Assembly (NCBI GenBank): GCA_020726505.1
Contig: JAHLEZ010000003.1
Span: forward strand, 3,348,001 to 3,412,000
From: Leptodontidium sp. MPI-SDFR-AT-0119
Lineage: Eukaryota > Ascomycota > Leotiomycetes > Helotiales > Leptodontidiaceae
Direction: 5' to 3'
DNA: 64,000 nucleotides
Shown here in pieces: positions 1 to 11,312 of this stretch. The notes beneath the pieces were generated by a model, which saw nothing but the letters and a program-made list of their open reading frames with translations, was not told where the DNA came from and did not search any database. Positions within the stretch are counted from its first letter, which is position 1. Every line of letters begins with the position of its first letter. The position numbers and the translations under genes are program-made.

Positions 1-3000
1 TTGCCATTCCCGCGAGAAATTCATCAGAGCTGATCCCTGCACTTGCTGGTAACGACATCACTCCCTCGCGGTCTACCAAAGAGCCAAGGATTGGTTTCGT
101 ATTCACGGGACAGGGTGCGCAATGGCATGCGATGGGTCGAGAGCTTCTCGATGCTTACCCTGTATTCGCTGCTACGATGGAGAATATTGATCGATGCCTG
201 TTCGATCTCGGCGCAGACTTCTCAATGATCGAGGAACTATCCCAAAATGCAGAATCATCCCATGTCTCGGCAGCACATATCAGTCAACCTGCTTGTACCG
301 CCATCCAGTTAGCGCTGACCGACCTGCTGAAATCATGGGGTATCAAGCCCTCTGCAGTCGTAGGACACTCGAGTGGTGAAATCGGAGCAGCATATGCAGC
401 CGGTGCGCTTTCCCTTGAGTCCTGCGTTGCTATCGCCTATTTCAGGGGCCAATCGATCGTTCTTTTGAAGAACAAGTATCCTGAGTTGAAGGGTACGATG
501 ATGGCAGTTGGCGGCAGCGCAGAGGACATGCGACCTCTGATCAAGTTATTGAAAGAAGGTCGAGCAACTGTGGCATGCATCAATAGCCCTTCAAGCATCA
601 CTGCCTCTGGAGATGAGGAGGCGATCAACGAGCTGCAAGAAGCTGTTGAGGCAAAGCAGATGTTCAATCGCAAGTTACGTGTTGATACCGCGTACCACTC
701 TCATCATATGAACTTGGTGGCTAAGGAGTACCGCGATACCATCAAGCATGTTAGATCTCGCGAGGCTTCTTCAACATCCTTCCACTCCTCGTTACATGGT
801 CGTCAAATTGGCACCACGGACTTGGGACCATCATACTGGGTCGAGAACCTCACATGCCCTGTCCGATTCTCTGAAGCGGTACAGAGCATGTGCACGCCCA
901 TTGGCGATAGCAGCGATCCAGGCGTTGACGTCTTGATTGAAATCGGACCTCACGCCGCTCTCGAAGGACCAGTCAAACAGATTCTCAAATCAATGGGTGG
1001 AAATGCGATCAAGATTCCCTACATCTCCACATTACTCAGAAACAAAGACGCTGTCGACACCGTTGTGCAATTAGCAGCAACTCTATTCATGAAAGGCGTT
1101 GGCATCAATTTCGGGGCAATCAACTTCCCATTTCCCGGCATCAAAGCCCCAGTCCTCCTCACAAACCTCCCAAAGTACTCATGGAATCATTCCACTAAAT
1201 ACTGGCACGAATCCCGTATCGCCGAGAAACATGCCAACAGACCATTCGCGCGAAATGATCTCATCGGAACGCTTGCATTCTACTCCAATGATCTCGAGCC
1301 AACATGGCGGAACACCATCCGCGCAGACGATATGCCGTGGGTGCGCCACCATAAGATGCAGAACATGTCCGTATACCCCATGGCAGGCTACATCGCTATG
1401 GCAATGGAAGCTGCCTCTCAACGAGCTGCAATGCAAAACGTAGCATTCGACAAATTTGAGCTTCGCGAAGTAACTGTGAGCAGACCACTTGTCATCCACG
1501 AAGGCTCAGACGTCGAAGCCAATATCACACTTCGCTCTTTCACGGAAGGTACGAGATCCTCATCCGATTCTTGGGATGAGTTCCGGATCTTCTCGTGGGC
1601 TAAGGATAGGAGTTGGATTGAACATTGCCGTGGTCTCATCTCGGTTGTCAAGTCAGCTGATGGGAAGAATGTCGTTGATGGCGCTCAGCAGGAGCTGGAT
1701 GCCAGAACCTCTTTGATTTCTCGGATGGTTGCTTTCACTGAAGCTTGCACTTCGGAGGTCAATACCCAACAGATGTACGAAATGCTCTCTGAAGCTGGGG
1801 CTGGGTATGGTCAGACTTTCCAGGGTCTTGAGAATTGCCGTGCGAGTGATAATTACGCTGTCGCAGATCTGATCGTCCCAGATACAGCTGTGATCATGCC
1901 TATGGGTCATGAGCCAGACTTTATCATCCACCCTGCATTCTTGGATCAGTTCATTCAGATCGTCTGGCCTATATTTGGCGCTGGCTGGAAAGGGTTGGAT
2001 GTTTTGTACATGCCGTCTTTCATTCAGAGCATGTCTCTTTCTACAGGTATCACTCGTAAGAGCGGTGATCGAATGCGAGTCTTTGGTACTGGAAATCCCA
2101 CGCCAGCAAGCCCCGCTGCCACGAAACTATCGTTATTCGCAACTTCTGACAGTGCAGATGAAGCTCTGATCAGCATGGAATCTTTGGTCATGACGCCCGT
2201 CTTTGACGGTTCTAACGGTGTAGGCTCTACTGCCAATCGGGAACTTTGCTACAAGTTGCAATGGGAACCACTACAAGCCAAGCAAGGGCGTTCTGGTCTC
2301 GACAGCCCAGTGTCAGAGACCAGTGAGCACAACGGTATTAACGCCATGAGTGGCGCACACACCAATAGATTGAACGGGACGAACGGAATCCTCACACCAC
2401 CTACCTTAGAATGCGACTTTGCAATCGTCTGTAACGAGGCAAGCCAAGAAACGCTCGTATCCAGAGTGAAAGACCTCATCGTGGGTGTCACACAGAAAAC
2501 ACCCGTCGTAGGCTCACTTGGAGGCATCGAGACGGAAGGCAAAGTTTGCATCGTTCTCTCTGAGCTCGACCAACCAGTCATCTCAGCTCTCAATGAGACC
2601 AATTTCCAAGCAGTTCAGAAAATGCTCACTCGGGCTGCTGGTGTGCTCTGGGCTATCAGGGGCGCATACACTGATTCCACGAACCCAGATGCCGAGATGG
2701 TCATTGGAATGGCTCGCAGTATCCGCTCAGAAACACTTCTCAAGTTTGCTACTCTGGACTTTAGCACCTCCCCTGAGCTCTTGAGTACTGGTACTGCCGA
2801 GGTGATTCTCGATGTTCTCAAGACAACTTTCTCGTCCGACTCTCCAGCTGTGGGAGCGAATATGGAATTCCAAGAGAGGAACGGCGACTTGCTTGTTCCT
2901 CGCGTCATTGAAAATGCGAATATGAACAAGTTCGTTCACCAAGAAACACAGCCTGCGTCCGCACCAGATCTCCAGCCTTTTGCACAGAAGGGCCGACCAC

Positions 3001-5226
3001 TCAAAATCGCTATCGAGACGCCTGGTGCACTTGACACTTTGTACTTCACCGATGATCTTGCAGTCGACACACCACTTCCAGACTATGACGTGGAGATTGA
3101 AGTTAAAGCTACAAGTATGAACTTCAAGGACATCATGATCTCCATGGGCCAACTGTCCAGCGAATACATTGGAGTTGAATGCGCTGGAATAATTAGTGCC
3201 GCTGGCAGCAAAGTCACGGATCTCCAGGTTGGCGATCGAGTCTGTGCAATGTCAGAAGGAGCATATTCGACATACACTCGCTGTCTCGGTACAAGTGCGC
3301 AGAAGATCTCGGATTCAATGTCTTTCGAAGACGCCTCCACGATACCAGTCATCTACTGCACAGCGTACTACTCACTCTTCGACCTCGGTCGATTGACCAA
3401 GGGCGAGGGTGTGCTCATTCACGCAGCAGCAGGCGGTGTCGGCCAAGCAGCCATCATTCTCTGCCAAATGATCGGAGCAGAGATATTCGCCACAGTCGGC
3501 AGTGTCGCGAAGAAAGAATTTCTCATGAACGAGTATCACATCCCCGAAGATCATATCTTCTACAGCCGGAACACCTCTTTCGCGAAGGCCATCCGTCGTG
3601 CTACGGATGGACAAGGTGTAGATGTCGTTCTCAACTCTCTGGCTGGTGATGCTCTGCGCGAGACTTGGGATTCCCTTGCGCATTTCGGTCGCTTTATTGA
3701 GATTGGGAAGAAGGATATCGTGAGTAACTCTCGTCTCGAGATGGCGAGATTCGAGCACAACGCCATGTTTGCTTCTGTGGACTTGACGGTCGTCGCTGCT
3801 GAGCGACCGAAGATCATGAAGAGACTACTTGCGGATGTCTTTGGCATGATGGAGAAGGGTCTTGTCAAGCCCATCTCGCCCATCACAGTCTTCCCTATCT
3901 CCAATGTTGAGTCTGCGTTCCGCACTCTGCAAGGAGGCAAGATCATGGGCAAGATTGTCATCGTTCCTCGAGCAGATGATCAAGTCAAGGCCATTCCTTC
4001 GAAAACGCCAAACAACCTCCTCCAAGCCGATGCTACGTATGTGATTATCGGCGGTACCGGTGGTCTTGGACGTAGCATGAGCAGATGGATGATCGAGAAG
4101 GGTGCCAGGAATATCGTACTTGTCTCTCGCAGTGGGAAATCAGATGGCAAGGTTGGCGATTTGATTCAAGGAGCCGCGACATTTGGCGCGAAAGTTATCG
4201 TCAAATCGTGCAATGTCTCCAGTAAAGAAGCTGTCCAGAAACTCGTGTCAGACGGACTCTCTACCCTACCGCCCATCAAAGGACTTATCCATGCAGCCAT
4301 GGTCCTCGATGTAAGCTCTCCCTCCCATCCTACTCAACCCCAGCTAACACCCCCTCTAGGACGTCCTCTTCGAGAAGATGCAATTCTCGCAGTGGCAGTC
4401 CGTAACCCAAGGCAAAGTATCCGGGGCATGGAACTTCCACCACGCCCTCTCCTCTTCTCCCCTCGATTTCTTCATCATGCTCTCCTCCGCCGCCGGCGCC
4501 GTAGGAAACAGAGGCCAAGCAGCCTACTCAGCCGCGAACTGTTTCCTAAACGCCTTCGCACAATACCGAATCTCTCTCGGTCTCCCCGCCTCCTCCATCG
4601 ACCTCACAGCCGTCTCCGACGCCGGATATCTCGCTGAGGGGTCCGCCGAGCGCGCTGCGCAGGTAGCGGAGAATTTAGGCTCGGAGACGATTTCGGAGAA
4701 AGAGGTGCTGGCGTTGATCGCTGCTGCTATTACAGGCAAGATGGCCAAGGAGTGTAATTCGCATTGTATAACGGGATTGAAGATCTCGGCCGAGAGTAAG
4801 GACAGTTTGTTCTGGGTGGACGATGCGAAGTTTACTTATTTGAAGAAAGCTGCTGAGGAGGAAGCCGCTGCTGCTTCATCCTCTTCTAGATCTGGTTTTG
4901 CGAATGCTACCATTTCGCTGAGCGCGGCGTTGAAAATCGCGGGGTCGAGGCAGCAGGCTGTGGAACTTATCTGTGAGGGGTTGATGAGTAAGGTTTCTGC
5001 TGTCTTGATGGTGCCGAGGGAGGAGATGGATCCGAGTAAGGCGATTGTGGTGTATGGACTTGATTCTCTTGTTGCGATTGAGATCCGAAATTGGATTACG
5101 AGGGAGTTGGAGGCGAGTCTGCAGGTGCTGGAGTTGTTGACTAGTGGGAGCTTTTGGGCGCTGGCGGAGGCGGTTTTGGGGAAGAGTAAACTTGGTGTGA
5201 GGTTTCTGGTGGAGAAGGAGGCTTGA
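1..5226 (+). CDS. Highly reducing type I polyketide synthase, 3' part (AT-DH-ER-KR-ACP)
   Basis: Builds a reduced polyketide chain iteratively. The gene enters from the left edge already open in frame 3, so the ketosynthase lies outside the window. Exons are 1-4310 and 4360-5226; the 49 bp intron is GTAAGC..CTCTAG inside the KR, and the frame joins cleanly. Domains in order: acyltransferase (FTGQGAQ near nt 96-116, then GHSSGEIGAAYAAGA with the nucleophile Ser at nt 363-377); dehydratase (HHKM with catalytic His near 1345-1352, HPAFLDQ near 1930-1950); about 300 residues without any methyltransferase motif; enoylreductase (nucleotide loop GVLIHAAAGGVGQAA near 3409-3453); ketoreductase (YVIIGGTGGLGRS near 4036, catalytic Tyr at 4525-4527); acyl carrier protein (GLDSL, phosphopantetheine Ser at 5065-5067). 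It ends after the ACP with no thioesterase, so release must be by another enzyme or by hydrolysis. No tailoring gene follows within 11 kb, so any cluster extends leftwards. Confidence 0.95.
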
Positions 5227-7279
5227 GTGATTTGTTGGGGGACTGGTATTTTGGGCATTGAGTCGCAACTGGGTTGGAGGGGAGTCTTTGAAGCGCCTTT
5301 TGGTGTTTGTGTGTGTTGTTTGCCTCGATTGTGTTCGGTTGGCTATTAATTCTTCCTTGTATTGCCTTGTATCTGTTGTTGTAGTTGACTAGCAGTAGCA
5401 ATATCCAATATTATGCACATGTAAATGTAACCCCAGTGCCTTCGTGTTCCAGTTTTCGATGTTTCCCCCAATGTTTCGGTCTTGGAGTTTATTCTGCGAT
5501 ACCCAAGTGATATGTTCGTTGACTTCCTGTCGGTTCTGTACCCCCCTCGCATCTTCTTCCCACGCTCGAAGTTCTTTTCGAGTCTTGAGACAATGCGCTT
5601 GGTTTCCATAATGTTCTGTCACCTTGTATTGCTGCTATGGACTCGGACCCGTATGGCAAGTTATGCGCAAAATGGTGTGCTTCCTACGGGTCCCCAAGTG
5701 AATCCCAGCCCGCATCCCATACCTGTCTGTCCCCATGATATCTCCGGCTCTGGTAATCCCCAGTTCTCTACTCGTTTTGTATCATGGCCACTCCAAGAGT
5801 TGATTGCACCTGGGTAGACGGCGCAGGCAGCCAGAGAAGGCTTGGGTGCCTATTTCCTGCTATCTCCGCCCTCTTACTCCCGCCAGCTATCCCATAAAGT
5901 ATTGAAATTCTCTCTCTGTATAGTCCTCACTTGATAACCTTCTTCACGGAGTATCCCTGCACGATTATGAAGAGTGGAGACGAAGATGGGAGTGAAAGGG
6001 TTCGAAGAGGGAGGAGCCTGTCCCAAAAGCCCTTGTATGGCCAGCAACAGGGAGATATCTGCGCCATCTGCGAGCTGTAATGTGCTTCTAATATTCTTGT
6101 AATAACCTTGGGTTCGGGTTCGGATCTAAGCATGACACTGTGGTCCTCAATATTCTCGCGAGAAGGTGGTCAAGGAGGAGGGCCGATTCGAACGATGAAA
6201 AGAAGAGACTTCTACTGTGGCCAACCTGTCAGCTATGGAATACACTATCTCTTGGTGATTCTTTAACCAAGGAAGACGAAGGAAAACCTTGAGGCCATGC
6301 AAAGCTTCTAGAATTACGCCAACTGGGACGGACTTTTTGGAGGGGAGGAAGCTCGTGGATCGAGTTGGTATCTTGTTCCCACCATCTATCAGACATGAAC
6401 AGTCCAGTATCCGTGACGAGGGAATCTGTCGCGGTAATAGGATTTTACTCCACTGGTATCGTATATGGAGTCCATCCGCTGCTGTGATGAAGCAGTTGGT
6501 TCGATACTCTGAGGTGTTCTGCTGGGTTGACTGCAGACTATGTAGTCGACTTGGCAGTAGCAATAGTTTCGATATACCATCTTAAGGCTCGAGCTGTCAC
6601 TTGGTAGACAACCAGATGTGCTAATACCGTCGAGGTAGCTGAAAGTGGAGGAGTGTGAGACATATCAGGAACTTGGTAGTTGAACTCTTTGCGAGCAATT
6701 TATGGATGCGATTCAGTGTCAACGAAACCCCACTGATGATACTCTTCATGGTTCTATTGCAAGTAATTGGAACGGAGAAGTACAGAGATGTGCGAATTGG
6801 AGGAGATTCTTTAACGAGAAGGAGCAGGCTGAGTTCCTTCTATTCTTGAAATTACTTCAAGAACTTTGGAGTCACTCGTCCCACCTGCAGGAACACTACA
6901 ATCCTTCGAAAGAGGTCTACAACAATTTGAGTCTCTCTACTGAAGTGGCAGGCAACAAGACAGATTGGTAGAACAAAGTGGTACGATCAAGCCTGAAGAA
7001 GAGCAACACGGCAAGATTACCACATAGTTGCGAAACGGCAGCAACAACAACTGAGGAAGGACTGTAAAGCAGGCATCCACAAAGGGAAGACGATGAAAAA
7101 CAAGCAGAAGAACTATGGCATTAGTCTCCCAAGATTAGCGGTGCGGTCAGAGAGGAGTAAGAGCATTAGGAGACTCGAGGTCACGACGACGGCAATACAG
7201 TGGTAGATCGGGAGGCGACAGTTATATCACAGGAAAGAAGAAGCACTACGAAGGGTCAATGAGTACGTTCAAGGATTTA
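5227..7279. other. Intergenic, no gene recognised
   Basis: PKS 3' untranslated region followed by about 2 kb with only short open frames in all six phases. The longest (6147-6563 minus, 138 codons; 6702-6971 plus, 89 codons) show no motif, no convincing start context and no splice-extended continuation that I could support. Confidence 0.5.
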
Positions 7280-7998
7280 TATCGCATCTAATCTATCTAC
7301 AGGAAACCAAAGACCAACCACTCCATCCTCTCCTCCAAGTCATCAGCGACGACAAAACCTGCGACGCGACGAAACTTGAGCAGAGTCAGCAGCGAAGGGA
7401 TCAGGCAGGAGGGGAAACATACCATGAAGGAATCAAAACAAAGGGTGTTAGGAAAGACATCATCCTGTGATGCGACTCTTGAAGGCCTGACTCGTTCCTA
7501 GATGTGTAAACGTATTCGCGCAAAGGATGGGAGATAGAATGAAAATGGTCTTTGGGGGAAGGGGCAGGGTAGCTTGACAGTGCCTTTTCACCGAAGTTGA
7601 AGGTTGTCTCGCCATACTACATCAACCCTGAGGTGGGGAGGCCATTACGAAACGAGATGAAGAGGCATGTCTCAGGTACTCCCTGCCGTAGCCAGGAGCC
7701 CACCACACACCTATCCGGTAGAAAGGGGCGTCGGATGTAGCGTACAAATCGGTGCCATCCACCTGGTGAATTGGGTTGACAGAATGAAAGGGGGGTACTT
7801 ACTTACATGTTCTATCCGCCGGCGATCGGGTGGAGGGAGGGGAGGTGAAGTTAAATGAAGTAGAAGGTCAAAGTTGAAAGGAATGTAAGAGGGTGAGTCG
7901 CGGTTGGGGGTGCAAAGTGAGTGCGAGAAGAGCAGAAAAAGATGAATAGATGAGATGAAGGAAGCGGAGGATTGGGGGCCAAAAGCTCACCTTATATA
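7280..7998 (-). other. Candidate spliced minus-strand transcript without a long ORF
   Basis: Read on the minus strand, a TATATA box (7993-7998) is followed by about 170 nt of pyrimidine-rich leader, then a well-formed GTAAGT..CACCAG intron (7763-7806, 44 bp). Further down is a second intron-like unit, GTATGT..CGCAG (7359-7422, 64 bp). The exons between have no long reading frame; the best are under 30 codons. This architecture (core promoter, CT-rich leader, leader intron) is that of an expressed fungal gene. It could be a noncoding RNA, a very short peptide gene or the remnant of a gene. Splice signals and promoter are seen; transcription is inferred. Confidence 0.35.
7993..7998 (-). promoter_or_regulatory. 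TATA box of the candidate minus-strand transcript
   Basis: TATATA followed downstream on the minus strand by a long C/T-rich leader and an intron donor about 187 nt away. Confidence 0.4.
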
Positions 7999-9200
7999 CC
8001 CCTTAGCGGCGCGCGATCAACCACCTCATTTTCTGGGCTAAACTCTTTCCAAGCGGTGGCAGAACTGACTGCCGTCGGATCACGATAGCTTCATTCCGTC
8101 ACTCGTTATCCTGGTTTCCCATTGGCCGATGGGAAGGACAGCCGGTTCATCGGATCAACACGGGTTGAAACCATCTAACGCAACCCATCCAGATGATTCT
8201 ATGGCAGCATTTATACAACGTAACATCGTTCATTGCGCAATAGTTGGGAAACAAGGAGGAGAAAGCTCCATCATGGGTGTAAATATATGCCTGGGGGCGC
8301 GCACGGAGCAGACACCTCAACAGCAATCACGTCACAGACATCGCACCACCTCCACCACAACCCGATACGACATTGTACTAGATCGCACTTGTCTTCGTAG
8401 CAGTGCCCATCTATTTACATCGCGATGTAGCAATTTCAGCCCCTTTTCTGAAAAGTAAACAAACAACAAACGCTCCGCTTTCTAAGCGACACTTGCGACT
8501 GACTTCGATATTTTGGTCATATTTTGAAGTTCTGTTGAAAGAAAATCTCAGGCGCGTGCCGAAATCAGCCTGCTGAGCTTTCAGTGTAGTTTTACTGGGT
8601 TGTCGATGCCTGCTGGTCAGAGCTTGTTGAAGTGACGTTGGCGGATATACTTTTTTGTGGGTCCAGAATGCGGGACGCACCAGGTCGGGCTTTCCCGTCA
8701 GCCCTATGGTTCAGCCTCATCCTACAACCTGTCACGAGCATGGAGATCTTCTCGGATATCCAGGTTCTGCTGTTGTAGTAATGACTCAGAAGTTTTCTGT
8801 ACTGTTTGTTGAATGGTGTTCGTGGTGTTCAATCATGACTTGACTTGCATGCATCGAAACGTCTGGGCTGTGTCGCATATATTTCGGACCTGAGTCACGG
8901 GACTAGGGGGGATGGCAAGGCTCCTTCCATTTCTCAGAGGACCGCTTTTTCCTTTTTAATTTGATCTATCAGCAACTGTTGTTTTCGTGTTCTCTCACTT
9001 CTTTTACATAAAGACTTGTTTCTCTTCACCATTTATCATTTAGTCTTTCGCAGCGCATCTCACAGCTCCAAATTCTACCCCTCTACATCCCCGCACTAGC
9101 GCGGCCTTTTCGTGCTCAACTCGCAGAAGCTCCCTCTTGAAGTCTAGTAACGCCCAGCTCTCCAGTCAACGAAGCGCAAAACGTTTGTAGAACAGTAGTC
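7999..9200. other. Intergenic, upstream region of the HET pseudogene
   Basis: No coding signal. The last 250 bp are rich in CT tracts (about 8945-9110) and look like the promoter and leader of the gene that starts near 9201. The middle (8000-8900) has only short frames. Confidence 0.45.
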
Positions 9201-11125
9201 ATGTCTGCAATGGGGTCTGCTGTCCCTCGATGCCCGAGAAACTACCCTCTACCACCCCCTCGGTTCTCGCGAAGTCAGGGTGCTTCTGATCCAGCCCGCT
9301 CCGTTCGGCCACCCCCTTGTGTGCGACCTTACAGTCTGCTCCCTTGATGAGAAACCAATCTACGACGCTTTATCATATGCATGGGGATGTGAGGAGGATC
9401 CTTAGTCGATCTCTAGAATGGGGCCGTCCATGGGGTCACTGCTAATCTGGGGAATGCTCTACGACACCTACGGCAAGAAGAAGAAGACGTGACACTTTGG
9501 GTGGATACTCTTTGTATCGATCGGACGAGCAACGACGAGAAATCAATTTAGGGTGATATCTATCGTCGGGCTGCATGTGTTGGGGCCTGGATTGACATGA
9601 GAGACGACATAGATGTCTATATGGAGGAACTTTCAGAAATTGCAGGAAAAATCTTGGAGCCCATTTGGACTGTGTGGAAACTCTTGGAAGCTCTTGGCAC
9701 CTCGAAGTGGGTTGAACTTGAGGGAAATGATGATAGATTTATTGAGGGCACTGATGTAGCTGAATTGGCAAGTACAGATCTCTGGATAATGACTTTTATT
9801 TCTCTAACTTATCATAGGAGAGAATTTTGAAAGGATTTTGGTAAAATGCGAGTGATATTCAATCGTTGGAGATCTATACGACAATGATACGGCGGTCCTA
9901 CTGGAGACGAGTTTGGATTCAACAGGAATTGATCAACGCCGCCGACATTATAGTCCATTGTGGCGACAAAGTCACTCCCTTTGAATGGTGGATCAAAGCT
10001 TCTCATTCCAGATTTTATTTCATGTTTTTGAATACATCGTTAAGTTCATCCCTGCTCTCTGAACTGCTCACCGGCTCCAGCATGATTAACTCCTTCGGAG
10101 GATTCCGTCAAACTTCCAAGAGAATTTCAACTCACGAATCTCATCTGGCTTTACTTGAATATAAACTACATAGATAATCAACCAATCTTCAAGACAAGAT
10201 CTATGGCATGCTTGATTTGGTTGATTGCTGGCATTACGGTAATTTTGTCGTAGACTACAACTCCTCCGTTTCTAGGGTCTACGCGCAAGCGGTAAAGTCG
10301 ATCGTAGAGCACTGGAAACGCCTCGACTTCTTAACCGACATATACACTGCGAGACCAGAACTGAAGGTTTCAAAGCTCCCTACTTGGTGTCCAGACCGGA
10401 GCCACGTTATCAGTCATGTCGCTGATCAACACACCGCTTTCAATCTCAATGTCTGGCTACAAAACGAGCTCCACTATAGTTATTCAACTAAATGTGCTCC
10501 GAGACGTTGTTGACAGCCCTTACCAGACACCCACACTGTGACCAACTTTCAAGACGATCCGAGCCATTATCAACATGACCAATGCTGGCAATGACGCTCA
10601 GCAAAAGGACCGCTTATTGCGCACTTTGGTGAGTAATCGCAATTGGAACGCCAATCTGCAAACAGATGGCTTTGTTCCAGCGCCCGCTGAGTTCGAAGCT
10701 GAGTTTGAATATTGGATCAAATGCAGTCAAGGATTCGATAGCTTCTCACCGAGGCCCGACTGGGATACCTTTGGTCTCACACTAGCTCCAGAGCTGCCGT
10801 TTTACTAGATGCCTCGGATATGAAGTCGTTAGCCACTTCGTTTGACATGTCTTGTCTTATAGCTTCAAACTGTCGCTGCTTTGTGATACCTGAGAAAGGC
10901 TACATGGGACTGTCACCTCTACATGCCAAAGCGGGTGGCATAGCAGTAGTTTTATATTGCTGTAAGCTTCCAGTCATCTTACGACCGGTTGATGAACATT
11001 ATGAGTTCATTGGGCCAGCATTTGTGCTTGGCTTTGAGAAGGGAGAGGCTGTTGATCCGGTTCAAAAGGGAGAGTTGGAGGAGACTTTGTTCGATACATT
11101 GAAGATACTGAGGGCACAATCATAA
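9201..11125 (+). pseudogene. Decayed HET-domain (heterokaryon incompatibility) gene
   Basis: HET proteins mediate fungal self/non-self recognition and trigger cell death. Hallmark blocks appear in the right order but in shifting frames: REVRVLLIQPAP and IYDALSYAWG (9270-9390), VTANLGNALRHLR and TLWVDTLCIDR (9438-9530), GDIYRRAACVGAWID (9552-9596), YWRRVWIQQELINAADI (9900-9950), DKIYGMLDLVD with VYAQAV (10195-10290), LPTWCPDRS (10375-10405), and CFVIPEKGYMGLSP with a PVILRPVDEHYEFIGPAF block (10880-11030). The frame is broken by TAG codons at 9403-9405, 9414-9416 and 9549-9551 and by several frameshifts. In each TAG the family would tolerate Gln, so CAG-to-TAG is the simplest change. A short intron could hide one break but not all. 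Normal family length is 500-700 residues, matching the 1.9 kb span. I am sure of the family; non-function is strongly inferred. Confidence 0.85.
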
Positions 11126-11312
11126 TGCAAGGGAGAATCTCCGAGTATAAATGATTAATTATCGAGTATTAATCTAAGGACTGTGGAACGTCACATGGGT
11201 CTCGTGTCTCTCATTAAGGATATCGGGCAAACGAAATAGATCTGCAGGGTATCATCAAAAACTCCACCACTCCCTTCATCCAGAGTCTCTCCAACACCTA
11301 TCAACCCACCAC

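Noticed and set aside
2727..3152. Minus-strand 141-codon frame inside the PKS
   Set aside because: Shadow of the PKS reading frame, which is fully supported by domains.
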